NCBI RefSeq assembly: GCF_021228795.1
Contig: NZ_CP089309.1
Coordinates: forward strand, 3,038,001 to 3,102,000
Source of the DNA: Thiocapsa bogorovii
GTDB lineage: Bacteria; Pseudomonadota; Gammaproteobacteria; Chromatiales; Chromatiaceae
Length of the DNA: 64,000 nt
Reading direction: 5' to 3'
Positions within the stretch are counted from its first letter, which is position 1. Every line of letters begins with the position of its first letter. Positions 1 through 8,720 of this stretch are shown in pieces. A model generated the notes under the pieces. The model ran no database searches. It had not been told where the DNA came from and saw only the letters and a program-made list of their open reading frames with translations. A program made the position numbers and the translations under genes.

Positions 1-2
1 CC

Positions 3-1316
3 TCGTCCTTCCCGCGCGTGGCCGGACTGCTCCTGACGGGCGGGCTGCAGCCGGCCGAGAATGTCCAGCGTCTGCTCGAGGGGCTGCGCCGGACCAAGGT
101 CTCGATCCTGCGCGTGTCGACCGACACCTTCACCACCGCCATGCGGGTCAACGGGATCGAGGCGACCATCCTCCCGGGCGACGAGCGCAAGATCGCGGCA
201 GGCCTCGGCCTGTTCGAAGGCCATGTCGACATCGAAGAGCTGCGGGGCCGGATCGCGGTGCGACATTCGGACCGCACCACGCCGCTCATGTTCGAGTACG
301 AGCTCGTGCGTCGCGCGAAGACGCGGCGTCAGCGCATCGTGCTGCCGGAAGGCACCGACGAGCGGATCCTGCGGGCAGCGGAGATCCTCACCCTGCGCCA
401 GGTGGTGGATCTCACCCTGCTCGGCGACCCGGAGAAGATCCGCCGCCGGATCGGCGAGCTCGGACTCAAGCTGGACGAGATCCCGATCATCGATCCCATC
501 ACCGCGACGGATCGCGAGCGCTACGCGCAAATCTATTTCGAGCTGCGCAAGCACAAGTGCATCTCCGAGCAGATGGCACGCGACGCCTTGGAGGATGTGA
601 GCTATTTCGGCACCATGATGGTCTATGCAGGCGACGCCGACGGGATGGTCTCGGGTGCCGTGCATACCACCCAGCACACGATCCGACCGGCGTTCGAGAT
701 CATCAAGACCAAGCCGGGGGTGAAGCTTGTTTCCAGCGTGTTTTTCATGTGTCTCGCCGACCGGGTCCTGGTCTACGGCGACTGCGCCGTCAACCCGAAC
801 CCGACCTCGGAAGACCTCGCCGACATTGCCATCACCTCGGCCGCGACGGCATCCGCGTTCGGGATCGAGCCGCGTGTGGCCATGCTGTCCTACTCCAGCG
901 GCAGCTCGGGCAAGGGCGCAGACGTGGAGCGGGTGCGCGAGGCGGTGCGGATCGCGCGCGAGCGTCGACCGGATCTCAAGCTGGAAGGTCCGATCCAATA
1001 CGATGCGGCGGTCGACATCGGCGTCGCGCGCTCGAAGATGCCCGAGAGCGAGGTCGCCGGTCGCGCCACCGTCTTCGTCTTCCCGGACCTCAACACCGGC
1101 AACAACACCTACAAGGCGGTGCAGCGCAGCGCCAACGCCGTGGCGATCGGCCCGGTGCTCCAGGGCTTGAATAAGCCGGTCAACGATCTGAGCCGAGGTT
1201 GCACCGTGACCGACATCGTCAACACGGTCACGATCACCGCCATCCAGGCGCAGAACGATCACGCACTCGCCTCGGCGCAAGCCGACGCCGATATCGCCCA
1301 TGTCACTCGGGACTGA
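3..1316 (+). CDS. pta: Phosphate acetyltransferase, C-terminal part (cut by window edge)
   Basis: Converts acetyl-CoA and phosphate to acetyl phosphate and CoA, the partner step to acetate kinase encoded next. The reading frame is open to the left edge, so the N-terminal part (the cobyrinic-acid-synthase-like P-loop domain of long Pta proteins) lies outside. What remains starts in the DRTGG-type middle domain (around PRVAGLLLTGGLQPAENV) and continues into the PTA_PTB catalytic domain, which begins near RRQRIVLPEGTDERILRAAE and contains the typical DGMVSGAVHTT and ANAVAIGPVLQGLNKPVNDLSRG segments. The stop TGA (1314-1316) lies 13 bp before the ackA GTG start, so the two genes form an operon. 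Confidence 0.95.
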   Translation, partial: SSFPRVAGLLLTGGLQPAENVQRLLEGLRRTKVSILRVSTDTFTTAMRVNGIEATILPGDERKIAAGLGLFEGHVDIEELRGRIAVRHSDRTTPLMFEYELVRRAKTRRQRIVLPEGTDERILRAAEILTLRQVVDLTLLGDPEKIRRRIGELGLKLDEIPIIDPITATDRERYAQIYFELRKHKCISEQMARDALEDVSYFGTMMVYAGDADGMVSGAVHTTQHTIRPAFEIIKTKPGVKLVSSVFFMCLADRVLVYGDCAVNPNPTSEDLADIAITSAATASAFGIEPRVAMLSYSSGSSGKGADVERVREAVRIARERRPDLKLEGPIQYDAAVDIGVARSKMPESEVAGRATVFVFPDLNTGNNTYKAVQRSANAVAIGPVLQGLNKPVNDLSRGCTVTDIVNTVTITAIQAQNDHALASAQADADIAHVTRD

Positions 1317-1329
1317 TCAGGAGACTCAG

Positions 1330-2550
1330 GTGAAGGTACTCGTCCTCAATTCAGGCAGCTCTTCGATCAAATATCAGCTCTTCCGCAGTGAGGATTGGGT
1401 GGCGCTCGCCTCGGGTGCGGTCTCGCGCATCGGCGAGCCGGAGGGCGAGATCAAGGAGGAGTGGTTGGATGCGTCCGGGATCCGGCAATCGGGGCGTGCC
1501 CGAGTGCCGATTCCGACCCACCAAGACGGCATCGATCGCATCGTCAAGGCACTGCACGAAACCAGGGTTCTGGGGGATGTCTCCGAGCTCGCCGTGATCG
1601 GTCATCGCGTCGTCCACGGCGGCGAGCATTTCAAGCGCCCGACCATCGTCGACGATGCCGTCGCCGAGGCGATCCAAGGCGTGGTGCCCTTGGCGCCGCT
1701 GCACAATCCGGCCCATCTCGCCGGTATCGAGGTCGCCCGGCGACTCTTCCCGACGGTGCCTTCGGTGGCGGTCTTCGATACCGCATTTCATCAGACGATG
1801 CCGCGAACCGCCTATCGCTACGCGCTTCCCGAGTGGCTCTATCGGGAGCACAGGATCCGTCGCTACGGCTTCCATGGAACCTCGCACTACTATGTCGCCA
1901 AGCGCGCCGCAGCCGTGCTGGGTCGTCCTCTGGAGACCTGCAACCTGATCACGCTGCATCTGGGCAACGGGTGCAGCGCGACCGCGATCCGCGACGGCAA
2001 GAGCGTGGACACCTCCATGGGGCTCACGCCGCTGGAAGGTTTGGTGATGGGCACACGTTGCGGTGACATCGATCCGGCGATCCACTTCTATGTCGCCAAG
2101 CAGATCGGCCTGGATACCGACGCGATCGAAGACCTCCTGAATCGGCAAAGCGGACTGTTGGGGATCTGCGGCGTGAACGACATGCGCGAGATCGACCGTC
2201 TGGCCGAGGAAGGCAACGACGCGGCGGAGCTTGCCATCGGTATCACGGCCCATCGCATCAAAAAGTACATCGGCGCCTATTACGCCGAGCTCGGCCGTGT
2301 CGACGCCGTCGTCTTCACCGGCGGCATCGGCGAGAATGCCGCCGAGATCCGCTGTCGCGCCTGCGAGGGCCTGGAGAACCTCGGAATCAAGATGGACGAC
2401 ACCCTCAACTATGCGCTCGAAGAGCACGGCGAGCGCTGCATCAGTACGCCCGAGAGTAGCGTCCAGGTGCTGGTGATTCCCACCAACGAAGAGCTGGAGA
2501 TCGCTCAGCAGGCGCTTGCTGCCGCCTCTGAAGCGCCGAGCGCCGGATGA
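1330..2550 (+). CDS. ackA: Acetate kinase
   Basis: Phosphorylates acetate with ATP, or makes ATP from acetyl phosphate; ASKHA-fold cytoplasmic enzyme. The N-terminus VKVLVLNSGSSSIKYQLF is the acetate kinase signature; HGTSHYYV, LHLGNGCSA and VFTGGIGENA are the other family motifs. I chose the GTG at 1330 because AGGAG at 1319-1323 stands 6 nt before it and this puts the signature at residue 1. An ATG at 1300 in the same frame would add ten residues and overlap pta. The resulting 406 residues match the usual length of about 400. Co-transcribed with pta. Confidence 0.95.
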   Translation: MKVLVLNSGSSSIKYQLFRSEDWVALASGAVSRIGEPEGEIKEEWLDASGIRQSGRARVPIPTHQDGIDRIVKALHETRVLGDVSELAVIGHRVVHGGEHFKRPTIVDDAVAEAIQGVVPLAPLHNPAHLAGIEVARRLFPTVPSVAVFDTAFHQTMPRTAYRYALPEWLYREHRIRRYGFHGTSHYYVAKRAAAVLGRPLETCNLITLHLGNGCSATAIRDGKSVDTSMGLTPLEGLVMGTRCGDIDPAIHFYVAKQIGLDTDAIEDLLNRQSGLLGICGVNDMREIDRLAEEGNDAAELAIGITAHRIKKYIGAYYAELGRVDAVVFTGGIGENAAEIRCRACEGLENLGIKMDDTLNYALEEHGERCISTPESSVQVLVIPTNEELEIAQQALAAASEAPSAG

Positions 2551-2808
2551 GCCGCTAGAGGCTTGCCGTCTCGGGTCGGTCGTCGGCCTACAGCACCGTG
2601 GTCAAGCTCGGAGTGCGGGAGTGGCGCCGTCATCCCGAAAGGATGGTGGGTAACCCCAAGGCCTCTCTTGACGCCGGAACCGCTGATCTCCGCAGATTTC
2701 AGGACCATCGGCCGGCGGCTGGCGACCTGCGCGCCTTTCCCGGATAATCGTGCGGGCGCTAAACCCCGCGCTGATACCCGATAACAACGACCGCCTTAGG
2801 AGATGACG

Positions 2809-4662
2809 ATGCCCGATTCCAATTCCTCGTTGGTGCGTCCGCTTGTCTGGGTGCTGCTGGCGGCGCTGATCGGCGTCTATCTGCTCTACGATTGGTATTC
2901 GGGTCATCTTTCGGAACAGCTTGTCGAAAAGGACGCGCAGATCGCGGAAGCGGCCGAGCAGATCAAGGAGCGGGACGTCCGCATCGGCGACATCGGCAAA
3001 CAAGTGACGCAGCTCGAGGAACGGATCACGGCGCTGACCGAGCAGCACACCGGGGAAAAGCAGCAGCTGGCCGACCTGCATTCGCAAGAGAAGCAGGGCC
3101 TGACGGATCGAATCGCGGCCCTCGAGCAGAGTAATGCGAAGCTCGAAGAGGACATCGAGGTGCTGCGACGCACCGACGCGCGCACGCTTGCCGAAGAGCA
3201 GGACAAGACCGCCGCGGCGATCGAAGAGCGTGATCGCGGCATCGCCGCCTTCAAGGCCCTGCAAGGCCAGTACGAGATGGCCGTCGCAAAGGCCGAGGAC
3301 CTTCAAACCGAATTGTCCGGGCTCCAGCAGGTGATCGCCGATTCTGCGATGGAACACCGCGCGCAGATCGAGGAGCTTGAGCGCCACCTCAATGAACGGG
3401 TGAAGCTGGCAAAGTCCACCCCGAAGGACAGCGAGTTGGTGCGTGCTGCCCAGAAGGCCGGCTTGCTCCCTGAGGCCGTCGCCTTGGATGATGAGACGGC
3501 CGCGTTCTGTACGGATCTGGCCGAGACATCGGCATCGGCCCAGACGGCACTCGAGGCCTTGCAGACCGAGTTTGCGAGCGTTCGCGATGCGCAAGCCGAA
3601 CGGATTGCCACGTTGGAAAGCGAGTTGGCCGAAGCCCGCGCGACGCTCGCGCAGTCCGGCGAGCAGAGCGAGTCGACGGAAGCGCCGAGCGCGCTTCAAG
3701 AGCGGCTTGCGCAGACGGAAGCCGAGCTCGAGACGGCAAGAGCCGAGGCCGCCGCTGCGCTGGAAGAGGCCAAAGCGACCGCCGCCTCCAAGTTGGCCGA
3801 CGCGCAGGCGCGTATCGAGACCCTTTCCGAGGAATTGGCTCAGTCGGTTGCGCCGGATGCACTGTCTGCTCTGAAGGCGCGGAGCGAAGCCGCCGAGGCA
3901 GCGCTGGCGCAGGCGAAGGCGGATCTGGCAGGCCGGATCGAGGATGGGGAGGCTAAGATCGCCGCGCTCGCCGCGCAGCTGCAGGGCGAGCAAGCCGAGA
4001 CGGCGAAGGTTGCCGAGGAGAAGGACGCGTTGGCCGTCGAGCTCAATGCGGCGCTCGACACCGCACGGTCCGAGCTGGCCGACCTTCAGGCCGAGTTGAC
4101 GGCGGCACGTGAGTCCGCGACGCAAGCCGGCACCAAGGCGCTGGACGACGCCGAGACCCGGATCGCGGCGCTCGAGGCGTCGCTCGCCGAGGAACGCCGA
4201 AAAGCCGATGCGGTGCGCACATCCGTCCAGCAGGAGGCCGGCCGGAAGTTGGCCGAGGTGCGTGACCTTTACAAGCGGTTCTCGGAGCTTAACGCTGCCT
4301 ACACAGATCGCGGCGTGCTGCTCAAACTCGCCGACACGGAGCTGCTGTTTCAACCCGCGATGGCAACCCTGACCGGCGAGGACCTGCCGACCCTGGATCG
4401 CATCGCAGCACTGCTCGAGACCTATCCCGACCTCAGTGTTCGCATCGAGGGACATACCGACAGCCTCGGCGACGCGGCGGCCAATCTCGCGTTGTCGCAA
4501 GAACGCGCCGAGGCGGTCGAGCAGGCGCTGATCGAACGGGGCGTCGCGCCTGAGCGCTTGACGGCTCAGGGCATCGGGCCGCAACGCCCGATTGCCGACA
4601 ACGCGACGCCTGCGGGGCGTGCTCAGAATCGCCGCGTGGAGATCTATGTCAGCGAGGACTGA
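2809..4662 (+). CDS. Inner-membrane-anchored coiled-coil protein with C-terminal OmpA domain
   Basis: 617 residues. One hydrophobic segment (about residues 10-26, VRPLVWVLLAALIGVYLLY) is followed by some 480 residues rich in Ala, Glu, Gln and Leu with heptad spacing, predicted to be a long coiled coil. The last about 110 residues form an OmpA/MotB-type peptidoglycan-binding domain (LLFQPAMATL, IEGHTDSLGDAAANLALSQ, AQNRRVEIYV). The architecture suggests a periplasmic rod tethered in the inner membrane and gripping the cell wall; the specific role is unknown. TTAGGAG ends at 2802, directly against an ATG at 2803 but 6 nt from the ATG at 2809, so I use 2809. It stands between ackA and ureD without an obvious functional link to either. 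Confidence 0.85.
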   Translation: MPDSNSSLVRPLVWVLLAALIGVYLLYDWYSGHLSEQLVEKDAQIAEAAEQIKERDVRIGDIGKQVTQLEERITALTEQHTGEKQQLADLHSQEKQGLTDRIAALEQSNAKLEEDIEVLRRTDARTLAEEQDKTAAAIEERDRGIAAFKALQGQYEMAVAKAEDLQTELSGLQQVIADSAMEHRAQIEELERHLNERVKLAKSTPKDSELVRAAQKAGLLPEAVALDDETAAFCTDLAETSASAQTALEALQTEFASVRDAQAERIATLESELAEARATLAQSGEQSESTEAPSALQERLAQTEAELETARAEAAAALEEAKATAASKLADAQARIETLSEELAQSVAPDALSALKARSEAAEAALAQAKADLAGRIEDGEAKIAALAAQLQGEQAETAKVAEEKDALAVELNAALDTARSELADLQAELTAARESATQAGTKALDDAETRIAALEASLAEERRKADAVRTSVQQEAGRKLAEVRDLYKRFSELNAAYTDRGVLLKLADTELLFQPAMATLTGEDLPTLDRIAALLETYPDLSVRIEGHTDSLGDAAANLALSQERAEAVEQALIERGVAPERLTAQGIGPQRPIADNATPAGRAQNRRVEIYVSED

Positions 4663-4691
4663 TTCGCACGATTCCAGAGCGAGGCGCCGGC

Positions 4692-5600
4692 GTGCCCCCG
4701 CCGGCTAACCGCACCTCGTCGGGGCGATCGGTCGCTCCGTTCGACGCGGAAGATCCGGTGATCACGGGAGTGCCCGGAACGGCCGCGTGCGCCGGCTGGC
4801 AGGCCCGCCTGCAACTCGAGATCGCCTTGCGGCACGGGTACAGTCGAGTCGTCGCCAAGCATCAGCTCGGTCCCTTGGCGATCCAGCGCCCCTTCTATCC
4901 CGAGGGTTCGCCCTGCCATCTCTATCTCCTTCATCCGCCCGGCGGGGTCGTCGGCGGCGATGATCTCGAGGTCGACATCCGCGTCGGGAGCGGGGCACAT
5001 GCCTTGGTCACGTCGCCTGGAGCCACCAAGTTCTATCGAAGCGCCGGGCCCCGAGGTCGGCAGAGACAGCGTTTCGCGATCGCGGGGGACGGTATTCTCG
5101 AATGGTTTCCGCACGAGAACATTTTCTTCCCGGGCGCCTTCTGCGCCTTGGACACGCGCATCGAGCTCGCCGAGGACGCCTGCTTCGTCGGATGGGAGAT
5201 TCAATGTCTCGGCCGGCCGGCGATCGCCGAACGTTTCCGCGAAGGGCGCGCCGACCTCGCGCTGACCCTGCTGCGCAATGCGAAGCCGCTCATGACCGAG
5301 CGCCTGCGGGTGGCCGGCAACGCGAGCCTGGACGGCCCGGCCGGCTTGCGCGGTTTCCCGGTCAGCGCGACGTTCCTGGCAACCGGCGCCGACCGAGATG
5401 TCTTGGAGATCGCGCGCGGCCGTCTCGCCGACGCTGCGGGCTATCCGGTCGGGGCGACACTCATCGACGACCTCTTGCTGATCCGCGCGCTCGCCCGCGA
5501 GGTCGAGCCGGTGAGCCGTCTCTTCGTCGCGTTGTGGTCCGATCTGCGCCCGAGCCTGCTCGGCCTCGGTGCCTGCGCGCCACGGATCTGGGCGACCTGA
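4692..5600 (+). CDS. ureD: Urease accessory protein UreD
   Basis: UreD scaffolds the UreF-UreG complex on apo-urease during nickel insertion. The family is recognisable from [60 protein letters not shown] and CLGRPA. With the GTG at 4692 the protein is 302 residues, slightly longer than usual. In-frame GTGs at 4758 and 4770 would shorten it, and no convincing ribosome binding site decides among them. It heads a ureD-A-B-C series; ureE, ureF and ureG, also needed for maturation, are not in this window. Confidence 0.93.
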   Translation: MPPPANRTSSGRSVAPFDAEDPVITGVPGTAACAGWQARLQLEIALRHGYSRVVAKHQLGPLAIQRPFYPEGSPCHLYLLHPPGGVVGGDDLEVDIRVGSGAHALVTSPGATKFYRSAGPRGRQRQRFAIAGDGILEWFPHENIFFPGAFCALDTRIELAEDACFVGWEIQCLGRPAIAERFREGRADLALTLLRNAKPLMTERLRVAGNASLDGPAGLRGFPVSATFLATGADRDVLEIARGRLADAAGYPVGATLIDDLLLIRALAREVEPVSRLFVALWSDLRPSLLGLGACAPRIWAT

Positions 5601-5721
5601 GACACGCCGGGTAGGCCCCCGATGCAGGAAGGCGCCTGCAAGAAGCGGATCCGCTTGCTTCGGGATGCGGATCGATGCGCGTATCATTGGGCATCCAGAC
5701 AGCGACGACCAGGAGCCGATC

Positions 5722-6024
5722 ATGGATCTTAGCCCCAGAGAGAAGGACAAGCTGCTGCTATTTACCGCCGGACTGCTCGCCGAGAGGCGCAAGGCAAGAG
5801 GCGTGCGGCTGAATTATCCCGAGGCGATCGCCTACATCAGCTGCGCGATCCTGGAGGGCGCGCGCGACGGCCGTACCGTGGCCGAGCTGATGGACTACGG
5901 CCGAACCCTCTTGACCCGCGAGGATGTGATGGACGGCATCCCGGAGATGATTGACGACATCCAGGTGGAGGCGACCTTCCCGGACGGAACCAAGCTGGTC
6001 ACCGTCCACGATCCGATCATCTGA
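5722..6024 (+). CDS. ureA: Urease gamma subunit
   Basis: Smallest structural subunit of urease, which hydrolyses urea to ammonia and carbamate in the cytoplasm. 100 residues, the normal length, starting [20 protein letters not shown] and containing the family core [15 protein letters not shown] and the C-terminal [14 protein letters not shown]. The ATG at 5722 is set by AGGAG at 5711-5715. The stop TGA (6022-6024) overlaps the first base of a repeat element. ureA and ureB are normally adjacent, but here 217 bp containing two repeat elements separate them. Confidence 0.96.
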   Translation: MDLSPREKDKLLLFTAGLLAERRKARGVRLNYPEAIAYISCAILEGARDGRTVAELMDYGRTLLTREDVMDGIPEMIDDIQVEATFPDGTKLVTVHDPII

Positions 6025-6110
6025 TGAACCGCGTCCGGTAGAACATGGCCGGTCCGTGTTCGGGATCGACCTTGAAGCGATTCGCTACCGTCTTAGTTGA
6101 CGCGGTTCAT
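6024..6110. repeat. 84-bp-class inverted-end element, copy 1 (A1)
   Basis: Ends are a perfect 12-bp inverted repeat, ATGAACCGCGTC (6024-6035) and GACGCGGTTCAT (6099-6110). It begins on the last base of the ureA stop codon. The interior differs from the other copies, but length and end sequence match the family. Copy A2 follows after 31 bp of AT-rich sequence. Confidence 0.85.
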
Positions 6111-6141
6111 GTGTTTTTCGGATTCGATATTTTTAATGTCC

Positions 6142-6226
6142 TAAACCGCGCCGACTCCCACGGTCATAAAGTCTGCCGGGGGCGATCTCATCCAAAAACA
6201 TCTCATACCGCGCCGGGCGCGGTTTA
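6142..6226 (-). repeat. 84-bp-class inverted-end element, copy 2 (A2)
   Basis: Perfect 11-bp inverted ends TAAACCGCGCC (6142-6152) and GGCGCGGTTTA (6216-6226). Read on the minus strand, its interior (GCGGTATGAGATGTTTTTGG near the start) matches copies at 8260 and 51797 closely over most of the 85 bp, so these three are true homologues. It ends 15 bp before ureB. Confidence 0.9.
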
Positions 6227-6241
6227 GTCAGGAGTAGGCCC

Positions 6242-6562
6242 ATGATTCCAGGTGAGATCATCACGGTTCCGGGCGACATCGAGTTGAACGCCGGCCGGCC
6301 CGGACTGACCATCAAGGTTGCCAATACCGGTGACCGTCCGATCCAGGTCGGCTCGCACTACCACTTCTACGAGACCAACTCGGCGCTCTCTTTCGATCGG
6401 GAGCAGACCCGAGGCTGTCGGCTCGACATCCCCGCCGGCACGGCCGTGCGCTTCGAACCGGGTCAGTCCCGCACCGTGACCCTGATTCCCTATGCCGGCG
6501 ACCGCATCGTCTACGGCTTCAATGCCCAAGTCATGGGCGCACTCGACGGAGATCAGTCATGA
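6242..6562 (+). CDS. ureB: Urease beta subunit
   Basis: Structural beta subunit of urease. 106 residues beginning [20 protein letters not shown], with the family motifs [13 protein letters not shown] and [14 protein letters not shown] and the end [12 protein letters not shown] ribosome binding site (AGGAG at 6230-6234) precedes the ATG by 7 nt, so ureB can be translated on its own even though repeat elements lie between it and ureA. The end overlaps the ureC start by 4 bp, indicating coupled translation with ureC. Confidence 0.96.
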   Translation: MIPGEIITVPGDIELNAGRPGLTIKVANTGDRPIQVGSHYHFYETNSALSFDREQTRGCRLDIPAGTAVRFEPGQSRTVTLIPYAGDRIVYGFNAQVMGALDGDQS

Positions 6563-8262
6563 GTAAGATCAGCAGGGCGGCTTATGCCTCCATGTACGGT
6601 CCGACCGTCGGTGATCGGGTACGTTTGGGCGACACCGAGCTCTTCATCCAGGTCGAGGAGGATCGCACCCACTACGGCGACGAGGTGACGTTCGGCGGCG
6701 GCAAGGTCATCCGCGACGGCATGGGTCAATGCCAGCGCCAGGCCGACGAGGTGGTGGATCTCGTCATCACCAATGCCTTGATTCTGGATCATTGGGGTAT
6801 CGTCAAGGCCGACATCGGTATCAAGAAGGGCCGCATCGTCGGGATCGGCAAGGCCGGCAATCCGGACACGCAAGTCGGCGTGGACATCCTGGTGGGACCG
6901 GGGACCGAGGTGATCGCAGGCGAAGGTCAGATCGTGACCGCAGGCGGCATCGACGCCCACATCCACTTCATCTGCCCCCAGCAGATCGAAGAGGCGCTCA
7001 TGTCCGGTGTGACGACGATGCTGGGCGGCGGTACGGGGCCGGCGACCGGCACCAATGCCACGACATGCACGCCCGGGCCATGGAATATCCGCCGCATGCT
7101 CCAAGCCGCCGAAGCGCTTCCGGTCAATCTCGGTTTCCTCGGCAAGGGCAACGGCAGTCTGCCGAATGCCCTGGAGGAGCAGGTCCGTGCCGGCGCCATG
7201 GGGCTGAAGCTGCACGAGGATTGGGGCACGACGCCGGCCGCGATCGACTGCTGTCTCGGCGTCGCCGAAAAGATGGACGTGCAGGTCGCGATCCATACCG
7301 ACACACTCAACGAGTCCGGCTTCGTCGAGGACACGATCGCCGCCTTCAAGGATCGCTGCATCCACACCTACCATACCGAGGGTGCGGGCGGCGGCCATGC
7401 ACCGGACATCATCAAGGCCGCCGGCCTGCCGAACGTCCTGCCGTCCTCGACCAACCCAACTCGACCCTATACGGTGAACACGGTCGACGAGCATCTCGAC
7501 ATGCTGATGGTCTGCCATCATCTGTCCCCGTCGATTCCGGAGGATGTCGCCTTCGCCGAGTCGCGCATCCGCCGCGAGACCATCGCTGCCGAGGACATCC
7601 TGCACGATCTGGGCGCCTTCTCGATGATCTCCTCGGATTCCCAGGCGATGGGTCGTGTCGGCGAGGTCATCTGCCGCACCTGGCAAACCGCCCACAAGAT
7701 GAAGGTCCAGCGCGGCTCGCTCCCGGGCGACCCCGCCGAGCACGATAACTTCCGCGCGAAACGCTATATCGCCAAGTACACGATCAACCCCGCGATCACG
7801 CACGGCATCGCGCACGAGGTCGGCTCGGTCGAGGTCGGCAAGCTCGCGGATCTGGTGCTCTGGCGGCCCGCCTTCTTCGCGACCAAACCCAGCCTCATCA
7901 TCAAAGGAGGTCTGATCGCGGCAGCCGCGATGGGCGATCCCAACGCCTCCATCCCCACACCCCAGCCGGTCCATTATCGACCGATGTTCGGTGCCTTCGG
8001 CGGTGCCTTGAGCGCGACCTGCATGACCTTTGTCTCGCAATGGGCCTTGGAGGCCGGCGAGCCGCAGCGACTGGACCTCAAGCGCCTGGTCGGGATTACG
8101 CGCGACAGTCGCCTGGTGCGCAAGTCCAACATGATCCACAACGATTATCAGCCGACCATCGAGGTGGACCCGCAGACCTATGAGGTCCGGGCCGACGGCC
8201 AGCTGTTGACCTGCGAGCCGGCGAAGGTGCTGCCGCTTGCTCAGCGGTACTTTTTGTTTTAA
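6559..8262 (+). CDS. ureC: Urease alpha (catalytic) subunit
   Basis: Carries the dinuclear nickel site that hydrolyses urea. 567 residues, the usual length. Active-site residues are all present: His134 and His136 in GGIDAHIHF, Lys217 (the carbamylated nickel bridge) in GLKLHEDWG, the flap histidines in [20 protein letters not shown] and Asp360 in [12 protein letters not shown]. Its TAA stop (8260-8262) is formed by the first three bases of a TAAACCGC repeat end. No accessory gene follows; the next gene is argS. Confidence 0.97.
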   Translation: MSKISRAAYASMYGPTVGDRVRLGDTELFIQVEEDRTHYGDEVTFGGGKVIRDGMGQCQRQADEVVDLVITNALILDHWGIVKADIGIKKGRIVGIGKAGNPDTQVGVDILVGPGTEVIAGEGQIVTAGGIDAHIHFICPQQIEEALMSGVTTMLGGGTGPATGTNATTCTPGPWNIRRMLQAAEALPVNLGFLGKGNGSLPNALEEQVRAGAMGLKLHEDWGTTPAAIDCCLGVAEKMDVQVAIHTDTLNESGFVEDTIAAFKDRCIHTYHTEGAGGGHAPDIIKAAGLPNVLPSSTNPTRPYTVNTVDEHLDMLMVCHHLSPSIPEDVAFAESRIRRETIAAEDILHDLGAFSMISSDSQAMGRVGEVICRTWQTAHKMKVQRGSLPGDPAEHDNFRAKRYIAKYTINPAITHGIAHEVGSVEVGKLADLVLWRPAFFATKPSLIIKGGLIAAAAMGDPNASIPTPQPVHYRPMFGAFGGALSATCMTFVSQWALEAGEPQRLDLKRLVGITRDSRLVRKSNMIHNDYQPTIEVDPQTYEVRADGQLLTCEPAKVLPLAQRYFLF

Positions 8263-8344
8263 ACCGCACCTGGGGCGGTAGGCGATGTTTCTGGATGGGA
8301 TCGGCCCCGACAGACTTGACGATCGTCGGAGCCGGCGCGGTTTA
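8260..8344 (+). repeat. 84-bp-class inverted-end element, copy 3 (B)
   Basis: Ends TAAACCGCACC (8260-8270) and GGCGCGGTTTA (8334-8344), one mismatch in 11. The interior is nearly identical to the copy at 51797 (shared ATCGGCCCCGACAGACTTGA). The left end supplies the ureC stop codon. The right end is followed by an AT-rich tail (GATTAAAAAATAA) of the type also seen at 51882. Confidence 0.9.
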
Positions 8345-8368
8345 AGAGATTAAAAAATAAGTTACTTT

Positions 8369-8451
8369 AGACCGCGGCTCCGCAAAGACCTGTGGATGCG
8401 CCAAACGTCGAGCTCACGCGGAAATCAGCATCTCGCTCGGGACGCGGCGAG
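8369..8451 (+). repeat. Possible degenerate inverted-end element after copy B
   Basis: About 23 bp after copy B a TAGACCGCGG sequence begins, and 83 bp later GACGCGGCGAG stands where GACGCGGTTTA would be expected. Spacing from copy B and total length fit the tandem arrangement seen at 6024 and 58782, but the right end is poor and the interior has no clear match. Confidence 0.35.
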
Positions 8452-8720
8452 ACCTGGATCCGGTAGTTGAACGGCTCCTGGAGTGCCTCCCGCGCGGTGT
8501 CCGGCAAGGCGCAACGCGGCGGTGTAGCAGGCATCGGTGGATTTCGCTCTGGCTCGTCCACCCTACGGGCCGGTCTTGGGAACAACACCGGGTCGGTCGG
8601 TCCCTCCGGGGGCTCGATTCGGTTATTCTATCGCCCTGACGACGCGTCCCCTTGCGGCACGCCACCTGCCTTGCCGGCCTTTTCGCCTGCAGATCCGACC
8701 GATACTCCAATGAAGTCCCT
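8452..8720. other. Non-coding gap before argS
   Basis: I find no convincing gene here. It holds a short palindromic unit at 8536-8562, GGTGGATTTCGCTC followed by GCTCGTCCACC, which recurs in similar form at 38104-38130. An argS promoter should lie in the right part, but no clear -35/-10 pair stands out. Confidence 0.4.
8536..8562. repeat. GGTGGA...TCCACC short palindromic repeat, copy 1
   Basis: The unit reads GGTGGATTTCGCTCTGGCTC then GTCCACC, followed by CTAC. A second copy (38104-38130) shares the ends and the TTCGCTC/GCTCGTCCACCCTAC core. It looks like a REP-type intergenic sequence and has no sign of coding. Confidence 0.5.

Noticed and set aside
2668-2699. TTGACG as a promoter for the OmpA-like gene
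   Set aside because: No acceptable -10 at 16-18 bp; AGATTT is about 20 bp away.
2759-2775. CTAAACCCCGCGCTG resembling a repeat end
   Set aside because: It has extra bases relative to TAAACCGCG and no partner end at about 84 bp on either side.
2602-4584. 660-codon minus-strand open frame opposite the OmpA-like gene
   Set aside because: It mirrors the plus-strand coding gene in high-GC DNA; composition is Leu/Arg-rich without domain motifs, and the plus strand has a clear membrane helix and OmpA domain.
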